A DNA stretch of 64,000 bases from Cristatella mucedo (lineage: Eukaryota > Bryozoa > Phylactolaemata > Cristatellidae). The notes under the pieces are model-generated. The model saw only the letters and a program-made list of their open reading frames with translations. It searched no databases and was not told the origin of the DNA. Every line of letters begins with the position of its first letter. Within the stretch, counting starts at the first letter, position 1. Positions 55,250-64,000 of the stretch are shown one piece after another. The DNA is taken from NCBI GenBank assembly GCA_009760855.2, contig WPIO01000015.1, positions 825,001 through 889,000 of the forward strand, read 5' to 3'. Made by a program: the position numbers and the translations under genes.

Positions 55250-57800
55250 GACGGATAGATTTCCGTAGCTTCTCAGGCCGTTTCCGTGGATTGCCACGCA
55301 TCGCCCTCGAATGCACGTTCGCGATTGGTTGAAAGGATGCGGTTGCACGTTTAATACATCGCACTGAAATACGAAAGAAAAACGGGACCTTCTCCCACCA
55401 GCTTTATTTGTAGCTCTAACAAACAATCCTAGATTGCTTTACTTTCTCGGAAAATTGCCGTCGATTGCCAAGCATTGGCCAAGGTTGAAACTGACAGTAT
55501 GTGCACCCATAGCGAGCTTTATGCAGTAGGACAATTTGAAATTCAAACAGCCGATTTACAGAAAATTTGAAACAAACTCCGGAAGAGGCAAGGCCATTAC
55601 CATCGATTGCCGTGCATTACCCTCGATTGTGCCTTTGTCGATTGCATAAAAGCATGTGGCTGCACTTTTAATGCAGTGGAGTGCAATATGCAAAAACAGT
55701 TGGAGCTTCTCTCTGCAACTGTCGGTCCATTTGCAACGGACCGTTATGGATTGACGTATTTCCCCGGGCCATTGCCGTCAATTGCCGTGCATTGCTGTCG
55801 ATTGAACGCGCACAATGGTTGGTGAAAATTATCCGCGAGCACAGGTACATGTTACGTGGAATGAGAGTTATGGTTTATTTGAGCCAATCTCGTCAATTTT
55901 CCTCGGATTGGGCTATCGGACTTACCATTATTGTGGATTGCCGCGCGATTGCTGACAGTTAGCGAGCAAAGCATCTTGAAAATGCCCTGGCTTTGCTTTG
56001 GACGCAGCAGAATGTCATATGTAATGACAATTGGGGCTTCGAGCTGCCAATTTCTCGTCACTTTGCCGCGAATTGGGGTTACTGGCCCAGGTCATTGCTG
56101 CCGATTGCCATTAATAGCTCGCGATTATACGTTCGCGATAGGTTGAAAGGATGTGATTGCCCTTTAAAAAAGGTGGGCTGTGACAGGTAAGATAAATTTG
56201 ATCTTGGCCTAGTCACTTTCCAGTGATTTGTGATGGATCGTAATGGATTGGCGTATTTGTCCGGGCCATTGCCGTTGATTGCCATAAATCACCCAAGATT
56301 GAACGGTCAGAGCTGGTTGAAAGGGTTGAAAGTATGTTCCCGAACAGTGAGATTTTACATGGAATGATAATTATAGCTTGGTGCAGCCGATTTCTCGTCG
56401 ATTTGCCATGGATTTCAATATTGGTCCCTGCCATTACTGTCGATTGCCGTGAATTGTTGACAATTAAAGTGCTAAATAGCTTGAAAGTCCTACGATTTCA
56501 CTTTTATCACAAAGAGATGTGAAATGCAATGCTAATTGGCACTTCGTGCAGCCAATTTGTCGTCAATTTGCCCCGGATTGTAGTGGATTGCTGCTTCGAA
56601 CCGAGCCAATGCCATAGATTGCCGTGCATTACCGAAATTGTACGAGAGAAATTGCTTAAAATGATGTGGTTGACTTTAACCAGTGTGCTTTTTAATATGC
56701 ATTCAAAATTGGAGCATTGTGAAACCGATTTCAGCGAATTTTCGCATCGGATTGATGTAGATTGCCGTATTGGCCCGGGCCATTGCAGTACATTGCTGCC
56801 GAATGGTTGAGGCAATTGCAGTGAAATTGTGCGATTACACAATAACCAAAAATTAGAGCAGCATGAAATCACTGTTGGAGCCTAAAGTGTACGTATTCTG
56901 GTCGTTTTTCGGCGGGTTGCAGTGGGTTTCGGTGGATTGACTACTTGCCCGGGCAGTTGCAGCCAACTGCAGTGCATTGCTGCAGAATGGTCGAGGCAAT
57001 TACAGTGAATTTATGCAAATACACAATAACCAAAGAGTAGAGCATCGTGCAATCAGGATTAGAGCTTCTCATGTACGCGTTCTGGTCGTTGTTCGGCGGA
57101 TTGCTGTGGATTTCGGCGGATTGAGGTGAATTTTGGTATGGGACCGGGCTGTTGCAGTCGATTGCAATTCATTGCACGAGAACGCAAGCGCACAATGAAG
57201 CGAAATTTTGTGGGTTCACTTTGAACTGAGTCTAGTCCTATATGCAATGTCAATTGGAGCTTCACGCTGGCGATTTGAGGATGATTTGCAGTGGAATACT
57301 GGGGAGTGCGGTAGTGTTCCTTGTCATTTCAGACGATTGCCGCCCAATGCCACAGTGCAAGGATGCACAATTTTTTTTATTTTATGTGGTTGTGCACACA
57401 GCATGGTGCCCTGCAATATGCAATAAAAACTGGAGCTCGGTGCAATCTATTTCAATTTTTGATATGGTGGATTCGATGGATTCAAGTTGGTTGCCGTATC
57501 GACCAGTGCTACTGTAGTCGATTGCAGCACATTGCACGAAAACGGCAGTGCTAATGCAAGTGAAATTTGCATTATTTATTTTATTATTTTTTACTTATAA
57601 GTGCAATTTTCGCAGATTTTGCTATCATATGCAATCAAAAAAGGAGCTTTTCGAACAGGGTTTCTATTGTTTCGTGGTGTAATGCAGTGGATTTCGGTGG
57701 ATTGTGGTATTGGCCTGGGCCACCGTAAATCTTATTTCAATGGACTTCGTGAGAACGCGTGAGTGAAATCGCGAGAACTTTTTTGGGTACATTGTAGGCG
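55250..57800 (+). repeat. Degenerate satellite of about 172 bp, about 14 units
   Basis: An anchor of the type GGGCCATTGCCGTCGATTGC recurs near 55276, 55455, 55591, 55767, 55923, 56089, 56264, 56428, 56605, 56776, 56950, 57147, 57323, 57505 and 57714. Most steps fall between 156 and 209 bp. A second landmark, TTGGAGCTTCGTGCAGCC-like, lies between anchors at the same pace. All these units are in + orientation. Confidence 0.75.
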
Positions 57801-58074
57801 TAGCTTAGTTTTACATTTCTAACTTTTTGGAGTTGTCGGAAACTGATTTATGGTGGATTTGACGGAAACTAGAATGGATTGCGATGGATTTCGGTACAGG
57901 CGTCCGGCGTCGAAGCTCATTTGCCTAAGTGTGCGTTCGCGAAGCGACATGAAGTTTGGCGAACAGATAGATTCGAGCGTGTACTACAATATCAGCGCAG
58001 CATTTGAGCGAGGCAAGGCTTATGTCTGGTCGATGTTAGCCTAATTCGAGTGGAGTGCGGTAATTCGCCGAACC
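57480..58074 (-). repeat. Right terminal inverted repeat of the foldback element
   Basis: Reverse complement of 54600-55175. The outermost shared bases are CCGAACC at 58069-58074, the mirror of GGTTCGG at 54600. Confidence 0.8.
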
Positions 58075-58339
58075 CTCTGCATTACACGAGTGCTAACTAA
58101 AGTGTAGCCTAACTGGGAAAGTTTAGGCTCGTTTTCAATCCTAACAGAAGCAACCAAATAGGTTCCATAGAGCAAGTAAGTGAAGCTACACGAACAACAA
58201 ACACGGAAAGTCTTGAAATCGACTCGCTAAATTTTGAAAAGATTCAGAGACACGACCTGAGGCTGAAATATTTATAATGTTAGATACGCACGGCAGCAGC
58301 AGATCTATGCAGCATAGAATCTATGCACTGTATCTATGT

Positions 58340-58655
58340 ACCAACTTGCGTCGCAACATCCCTTGAATTGACCACATTTAAACAGAAATTAAAACGCACC
58401 TATTTATCACAGCATTTAGTGGGTCCCTGTGATTCGTCCGTTTGTGCTTATGCGTGCTGACACTGTGCATGCTTCCACTAACCATATTTGCATGCTGATC
58501 CTGTGCATGTCTTCCCTAATCATGATATTCATGTTGTTTATCAAGCCTGATACCACTCACCATTCTATCGTGTTTTCTTTGCAGCAAATGTAAAGTGTCT
58601 AGAAAGAGATTTAGTTCTCTGAGGGTGCTTTATAAAGTGTGTTATTATGAATATT
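58340..58655 (+). mobile_element. LINE-A 3' copy
   Basis: The final coding blocks (LTTFKQKLKRTYLSQHL-like) lead into a full 3' UTR, a hairpin with one arm change (AAAGTGTCTAG..GAGGGTGCTTT) and a short (ATT)n. 5'-truncated near 58340. Confidence 0.75.
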
Positions 58656-58691
58656 AGAAGTAGTACAGCGGGATACGGTCTATAGGGCTAG

Positions 58692-58870
58692 TAGCCTTCT
58701 TTACTGGGACACGATAGGCCAGGAGGTGCTCGCTCTTTACTACCGAGGTCGTGGGTTTGAATCCTGCAGTTGGGCGATCCTTTATAGCTAACTAGAAGCG
58801 CCGGTGACGACCGTTAAGGCTCTTCTCTGCCGGTTTAAAGATGAGGCTTTTAGACCTGCTAAGATATTTT
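58692..58870 (+). mobile_element. SINE-2, decayed copy
   Basis: GGTGCTCGCTCTTTACTACC, then GAGGTCGTGGGTTTGAATCC (B box GGTTTGAATCC), GGGCGATCC and TTAAGGCTCTTCTCTGCCGG match the order of the 59772-59962 copy on the opposite strand. Confidence 0.65.
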
Positions 58871-59161
58871 TTACTAGGAGATGAACACCAAGAAGAGATC
58901 ACACGTGGCAGGCAGATGCAGATGGTAAGGTGCTGCAAGGAACTAAGTGAGGACATTCCTGTGGGGCAGGTGTGTTACTGGAGGAGAGGTGTCCAGCAGG
59001 GAAGCTTTTAAAAATGGAGCCAATCTCTCATCTTGTGTATCTTGCTGATAAAGAAGCCAGAGAACTTGTTTGCTAAATTGCCACACGGATCGCTTGGTCA
59101 GGAGCTAACCTGGGAGCGATTATGCAGATGGTTCATGGTGGACATGTTCTGATTGCACACA

Positions 59162-59640
59162 CCTGTGATACGACGAGAATTTTTTAAAGAAGCTAAACTT
59201 GGCCGTTGATAGGATCGATTTTCATGATCTACAGTGGTCCTCATATAGCAAAGGTAAAGGTGACAGCTCGATTACATAGCGGAAGAACAGTCTTAACGAC
59301 TATTACCACCGCTCGTAGAGGGCAATTCAGGATAGCCCACTGCAGGACTCGAAACCCTTGACTTAGGTCGTGAAGTGCGAGCACCTGAATCCCTCGTATG
59401 CCTTGTCGATGGACCGTCAGTCCTTATCTTTAGCATTATTTCCCAAGCTTGCGCTTAGTAGACCTAGCTAGTTTAATTTCCGCGGTTAACCATTGGCCGA
59501 GTGTGCACAGTGTGATTCGTCAGAGGTGCAAACTCGTCGAAAGCGTCGGCTATGGTGTTGGTATGGTGTTCTAACATTCCACTAGTGAGGGCAGGTCAGA
59601 AGGAGGATTGAGAAGCCGGGGAAAGGTAGACATTTTCGTA
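59162..59640 (-). mobile_element. LINE-A linker fragment split by SINE-2
   Basis: The complement of 59418-59640 encodes the first half of the linker and the complement of 59162-59245 the second half (..DHENRSYQRPSLASL). They match the LINE-A linker around 50290-50690. The DNA between them is a SINE-2 copy. Confidence 0.55.
59250..59415 (-). mobile_element. SINE-2, nested in LINE-A linker
   Basis: The complement carries GGTGCTCGCACTTCACGACC, a B-box remnant GGTTTCGAGTCC, GGGCTATCCTGAATTGCC and GGTGGTAATAGTCGTTAAGA, in the same order as other SINE-2 copies. It interrupts the LINE-A linker. Confidence 0.6.
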
Positions 59641-59771
59641 CGGACAGCCAAATGTCGAGCGTTTTAGGGTTTTGCAATTCGCAGACGATTTTGAATACGG
59701 AGCAGGGCACGCACAAACTGCAGACTGGATGAGACCCGCACATCATCGGATGTCGTAAAATTTGGTACATA

Positions 59772-59962
59772 AATAAATAAATAAAAATAAATCAATATTA
59801 GCTGATGTAACAGCCTCTTTTTGTATAGCGACAGAAGAGCCCTTACGGCTATCCCCACCGCTTGCAGTGGCGATACAGGATCGCCCACCGAAGGATTCGA
59901 ACCTACGACCGAGGTCGTGAAAAGCGACCGCATTACCTAGTGAGCCATTGCGGCTCACCACA
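59772..59962 (-). mobile_element. SINE-2, best copy
   Basis: Reading the complement: GCCGCAATGGCTCACTAGGT (A-box-like TGGCTCACTAG), then the exact RNA polymerase III B box GGTTCGAATCC (59893-59903), GGGCGATCCTGTATCGCC, AGCCGTAAGGGCTCTTCTG, GCTATACAAAAAGAGGC and a (TTTA)n tail at 59772-59794. The tail does not carry the LINE-A hairpin, so this family is distinct from SINE-1. Confidence 0.75.
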
Positions 59963-60264
59963 TAAAAGGAGACGGTAGCGTACACTCGTTTGAGAATATT
60001 TGGATCGAATATTATCTTTGTAGTAGGCGGCGTCATGCAAATGCGCATGAGCCACCGCAGAAAATAAATCAGCCAGTGTACGAAATTCGATCCTCGTCAG
60101 TTGATTCATCGAAAGAAATTTTAAAATCGCCCCGGGAGATAAGGTAATGATTTTCTGCAAACAAAATTGTAATGAGATCTGAAACATCTAAAATAAAGGA
60201 TGACTTGGTACGTGAAGGCGATATGATATTCCATGATTGGCAATTTGCTAGTAAGAAAAGGAAA

Positions 60265-60932
60265 TTTAACTAGCTCCTTAGTCTCGGCTTGATTATTGTA
60301 ATTCTCTTTTGGCTGGGCTACCAAAGAAAGCATATAGGCCACTGCCGCTGGCTATGAATGCGGCTGCAAGGCTAGTTTTCAAGTCCCAGAGGTTTGACCA
60401 CGCGTCTCCTTTGCTATAAGAGCTGGGATGGCTGCCGGTTGATCAACGGATACAGAGCAAAGTTCTTACGCTGACCCACAAGGCCCGCCATGGCTTGGCT
60501 CTTCCATATCTAGCTGAACTGCTGCACCAGTGCCAGCCTTCTCGTACCCTCAGGTCCTGTATGGACAATAAATTAGCTGATCGATTCCTCGATTTAAAAG
60601 ACCGTTGGCGACAGGAGCTTTAGCTCTGCAGGTCCTAGACTGTGGAACTCGCTTCAACGGTTCTTACGTAACGACACCTACTCTCCTGCAGCCGGCAATG
60701 GCACATCTTTTCCAGCGGTCCTGAGCTGCTACTTCTATGTTATTCACTACCCCAACTGCTCTCCTGACTCTGCTATGCTTCCCATTTCTCTTTTTTTCGT
60801 GACATGGTCAGTTGGCTACCGAATGCGTACAGAAAGTCGCTTAGGCAGTGAGTGGGTTATACAAAACTCTCCTGCTTAACACCCAAGTAGTCTTTGTGGA
60901 GTTACAGACGGAGATACGTTACATTACATTAC
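60265..60932 (+). mobile_element. LINE-B 3' copy with intact (ATTAC)n tail
   Basis: Coding blocks for LDYCNSLLAGLPKKAY, NAAARLVFKSQRFDHAS and LWNSLQRFLRND are recognisable over 60270-60690 with frameshifts. The 3' UTR ends GTGGAGTTACAGACGGAGAT then (ATTAC)n at about 60909-60932. This is the clearest LINE-B 3' end in the window. Confidence 0.8.
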
Positions 60933-61124
60933 ATTACTTCCCAAGCAGGCTAATCGCTAATTCTGACAGTTCTGCTGATTCAACTGCCTCATTTACGTTT
61001 GATGGAAACGGGCTAGCTGCCATCGCCTCAGCTAGCAGAAAGCAAAAAAAATTGCCTTGCACTCGAATCCAAGATTTGGGTCAGGAAGTTGGGACTTCTC
61101 CAATTCCAGTCGTTTGGCTGTACC
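60933..61124. other. Unrecognised DNA between LINE fragments
   Basis: A short open + strand frame continues from LINE-B into this DNA without recognised motifs. Confidence 0.4.
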
Positions 61125-61435
61125 TCTAAGCATCCTCAAATCCCATGGAGACCATGCCTTCCGCTCATATTATCTCCCAAAGCCTGGAACACGCTACCGT
61201 AGCAAAATCACAATATCCCGTAACAAAATTGTTTAAAGACTTGAAAAATAGCCTATTCCTTCATAGCATTTGATCCGTCTTTTTTAACAGTTTCTTACGT
61301 GCTTGGTACACCGTGCATGTTACGATTAATCAATAGACTAGCTTCCTTTACAGCATAAGTGAAATGCCTAGAAAAAGGACTTGTAGTTTGTTCAGGATAT
61401 ATGTACCTGCAATTTATGATTTTTATTATTATTGG
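61125..61435 (+). mobile_element. LINE-A 3' copy, decayed
   Basis: LKSHGDHAFRSYYLPKPGTR-like coding remnants (61130-61200), a shortened 3' UTR and a degraded hairpin (AAATGCCTAGAAAAAGGACT) ending in a short (TTATT) run. Confidence 0.6.
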
Positions 61436-62540
61436 AGATATTAAAGTAAGCCAAGGATGGGAGATCAGCGACTTTTTGCTGGGGGGTGTGTCAGTAATGG
61501 AGCACTTGAGTTCGGTGATGCTATCCATGTGCTGGATTCCAGTGGCCTTTGGTAAGGATATCTCGAGGCTACACCCACTCTGCAGCTTTAATCACAATGC
61601 AAAAGTCGTGTGGCTTCATCCACTTTTTCACCAAAGTCACACTTTTCCCGGCCACCAAATGCTGAAGCAGTCTCCCAAAGGAAGCTCCACGCTGGCACCG
61701 TGATCACGTGATTCGTGAAGTAGGGTGCAAAAACGGTTGGCAACCTTAATAACAATAATAATAATAATGCATTTGCTATAGCGCCCCCAGAGAATTCAAC
61801 CTCTTTCTAGGCAGTTTGCATTGGCAGCAGAGGAAGACCATGGCGCTTTTATCGAACGATTCAGTTAGAAACCGAGGCGGGTGTCTACGCCTCTGCTTAT
61901 GCCACGGCCGACCGAAGGATTAATGAAGACCCAAGTTGAATGGACGTCTTTGCAATCCGTAATGCACGATAACATGTATCTGAGAAAGTAACCTAGTAGT
62001 TTTGCATTTAGTGTAGCTTATAAATAAGAAGTCTAGGGTTGTTGCTTTTGTTACCACAGCGTTCTGAACATTAACATGCTGAAGTATTTGCTGAAATTGT
62101 TACTACTGTGCTCAGGTGTTTGAACGCCAAGCTATTGGCGACTCTCGGCTGGGGAGGGGGTTGCTGACACTCTTGCTAGAGCTGCTCTCGGGAAGAGGGT
62201 GCTGACCTCTTGTTAGCTATTCTCGGAATTCGTGCTGGCCCTCTTGAAGTTCGCGTGAGTGGGAAACACCTTCAGAGGTCTGTCTTCGGCAGCTGATCCA
62301 CAAAAGGAAAGGAGCCGTGATGGCACAGAATCATACACATCAAGCAAGAAAAGCAAATGGCAGCAAAAGATGTGTTCATTGCGGGAAGAAAAAGCGGACC
62401 CCACAATATGCATCTTTGGCTGAGACTTTAATGATGAGAAGTCAATGCATGAGTTTACAGAACTACCAAGCAAAGACTCTCGATGCATGCAAACTGAGGA
62501 CCCGATCTTAGATTTCATTTTAGCACAGGGGTTGGAGAAA
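61436..62540. other. Unique DNA, no gene proven
   Basis: A 114-codon + strand frame (61359-61703) starts in LINE-A debris and has no recognised motif. A second + strand frame (62317-62511) includes KRCVHCGKKKRTPQY, which has the look of a Cys-rich transposase C terminus, but only one CxxC is present. Confidence 0.35.
61748..61840 (-). mobile_element. LINE-A tail-only copy
   Basis: (AAT)n, then GCTATAGCGCCCCCAGAGAA, TTCAACCTCTTTCTAGGCAG and TTTGCATTGGCAGCAGAGG, is the complement of the LINE-A terminal region. Confidence 0.65.
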
Positions 62541-64000
62541 CGGCTAGATGTTCACTTTACAGCTTTCAGAGCCAATCACTACACAGAGTCGGCGAAAAAG
62601 AAAGAAAAAAAGAAAAAAAAGAAAGTCCTTGCATACCCTAAGCAATCTTAGGGTATGCAAGGACTTTCTCATTAACTTAGGTAAAGTGTCTCAGCTTGAT
62701 TTGCTTTGATCTTTCGGCAGCGTTTGATACAACTGATCATAGTCTTTCTCGAGCGCCTCTCATCCAAGCTGGGGATCACTGGCACTGCACTGCAATGGTT
62801 CAGAGCCTATTTCAGTAAGAGACTTCAGAGCACGGATGTGAACGGACAAAGGATAGCCAAAGAACCGCTTACGTACGGGGTACCTCAGGGCTCCGTGCTC
62901 GGTCCTCTTCTTTTCTCAGTTTATACTCTCCCTCTTGCCGATGTGATCACAAAGCACAATCTAAGCCTTCACTTATTTGCAGACGACACTCAATTGTACC
63001 TTTACTCTTGATACCTCCAGCACGTAGAATTCTCTACGCACGCTTACTTCGTGTATTTCTTAATATTCTCACAAATGGAAGGCAGCAAACTTTCTGAGGT
63101 TAAATGATAACAAAACCAACTTAGTTATGAGAAACTAAGTGATTTAGAGAATAGAAATAGTATCGCTAAAAATTAGCTATGCTAGAATATCTCCTGTTGT
63201 ATCTGCACTTAATATAGGTGCGCTGCTCCAAAGTGAGCCTTCACTAGATGACCACATTGGCTCAACAGTAAAGTCAGCCAACTTTCAGCTATATATTTCT
63301 GAAATTGTCTCACATATTCGGGCTAGCTTAGACAGGAATACTACATCCAAATAGGTCCATGCATTTGTGGCAACGTGTCTCGCCTTCTATAACTCACTGC
63401 TTGCTGGTCTACCGGCCGATGCAATCCGGTGCTTACAGTTGGTGCAGGACTCGGCAGCTAGGCGTGTCTGTCATGAGCATCGCAGTGGCCACATTACTCC
63501 ACTTCTCGCCGACCTGCACTGGCTCCCAGTCAAGCAACGCATCGACTTCAAGGTTCTGTCACTCTTAGGTCACTTCATTCTCTGGCTCCAGCCTACCTAT
63601 CAGAACTATTCCCCCACCAAGCCAAGCAAAATACTACTTGCTGTACCCACTCAAATCGTTTAGCTATACCTTGTACGAAGCTCAAATCCGTTGGAGACCG
63701 TGTCTTTAGTTCGTAGGCTCCCAAAGCCTGGAACTCACTCCCGATTGACGTCACGACATCTTCTGACATGACGACATTCAAAAGAAACTTGAAGCATACC
63801 TGTTTATTACAACAGGTGCTGGGTCCTTGCGATTCGTCCTTTGTGTGCATATGCATGTGACACTGCCTGCTGCTACTAACCATATCTACATGATGACCCT
63901 GTGCATGACATATCTAGCAATGTTATACTAGATGCATTGTGAATGTCATCACTAGTCATTTGATCATGCTTCTTTATAGCATCCACTAAGTTCTCATATT
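62541..64000 (+). mobile_element. LINE-A, RT through 3' UTR, running off the window
   Basis: The copy starts in the fingers (TAFRANHYTESA), is interrupted by an A-rich/hairpin insert (about 62594-62646), then continues with FDLSAAFDTTDHS-like, SKLGITGTALQWFRAYFSKR, YGVPQGSVLGPLLFSVYTLP and LFADDTQLYL (about 62970-63000). Thumb and C-terminal blocks follow (63360-63800, shifted frames), and the 3' UTR is still running at 64000. Inactive because of stops and frameshifts. Confidence 0.8.
62621..62668. repeat. Perfect 22-bp hairpin inside LINE-A
   Basis: Bases 62621-62642 are the exact reverse complement of 62647-62668, with the loop CAAT. The right arm is ordinary LINE-A coding DNA. The left arm is an extra inverted copy preceded by about 27 bases of A/G-rich DNA. 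Confidence 0.9.

Larger units (their letters stand above)
54599..58074. mobile_element. Foldback-type element of about 3.5 kb with long inverted ends and an internal satellite
   Basis: The terminal regions 54600-55175 and 57480-58074 are reverse complements of each other along their length with small indels. Shared landmarks include GGTTCGG at the tips, CTAATTCGA near the tip, TGATATTGTAGTACACG, AGCTTCGACGCCGGACGCCT and GAAGTCCATTGAAATAAGAT. Between them runs a degenerate tandem array of roughly 172-bp units. No ORF with a transposase-like motif was found, so it is probably non-autonomous. This matches the general architecture of foldback transposons; the superfamily is unknown. No target-site duplication could be defined. 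Confidence 0.8.

Noticed and set aside
54599-58074. A protein-coding gene or an endogenous virus in the foldback region
   Set aside because: Only short frames exist on both strands and the sequence is accounted for by inverted termini and a degenerate array of about 172 bp.
59893-59903. A tRNA gene, from the perfect B box GGTTCGAATCC
   Set aside because: The surrounding DNA does not form a cloverleaf with acceptor and anticodon stems and recurs as a SINE-2 body with a (TTTA)n tail.
62317-62511. piggyBac-like transposase C terminus suggested by KRCVHCGKKKRTPQY
   Set aside because: Only one CxxC is present and no catalytic domain or terminal repeat was seen nearby.

Overview
The window is nuclear DNA from an animal, most likely a marine-type invertebrate. 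I cannot name the phylum. The evidence is a multi-exon CDC6 gene with canonical GT-AG introns, dense L2/CR1-like non-LTR retrotransposons, tRNA-derived SINEs and long microsatellites. No bacterial operon, CRISPR array, rRNA gene or free-standing tRNA gene was seen.

Two host genes can be supported. The first is a nine-exon CDC6 (replication licensing AAA+ ATPase) on the + strand, 4105-15532. All exon phases match and the joined frame is 721 codons plus stop. It has Walker A, Walker B, sensor 1, sensor 2, a winged-helix end, and N-terminal CDK sites, a cyclin-binding RxL and a KEN box. Its large introns 4, 5 and 8 are mostly filled by retroelement debris. The second is a compact two-exon gene on the - strand, 31787-31001. 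It encodes 249 residues that read as three ubiquitin-like domains in tandem and is interrupted by a 37-nt intron. Three further candidates are weak: a decayed unrecognised gene with a zinc-finger-like motif (27973-28760, -), a 55-codon ORF (27802-27969, +), and a short ORF with a signal-peptide-like start (35560-35829, -).

The rest is mostly mobile DNA. LINE-A is an APE-type L2-like element of about 3.3 kb. Its 3' UTR ends in a GC hairpin followed by (ATT)n. At least twenty copies or fragments are present; the copy spanning the most of the element is 49306-52790 and the best-preserved RT is 25437-26945. LINE-B is a second L2-like family ending in an (ATTAC)n-type tail. SINE-1 has A and B boxes and ends in the LINE-A hairpin, so it probably uses LINE-A machinery. 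SINE-2 has an exact B box and an unrelated A/T-rich tail.

Two inverted-repeat elements stand out. At 54599-58074 there is a foldback-type element of about 3.5 kb with terminal inverted repeats of about 0.58 kb and an internal array of degenerate repeats of about 172 bp that switches orientation near 55200. At 32058-32645, just upstream of the ubiquitin-like gene, there is a near-complete palindrome of about 590 bp.

Layout: 1-3800 retroelement fragments; 4105-15532 CDC6; 16300-27290 a dense LINE/SINE cluster with nesting; 27290-30750 low-repeat DNA with a decayed gene; 31001-31787 the ubiquitin-like gene, then the palindrome; 32655-38080 LINE fragments and short unique islands; 38080-41450 mostly unrecognised; 41450-52790 a LINE-A/SINE-1 cluster; 52790-54600 a CpG-rich unique island; 54599-58074 the foldback element; 58340-64000 LINE and SINE fragments to the window edge.
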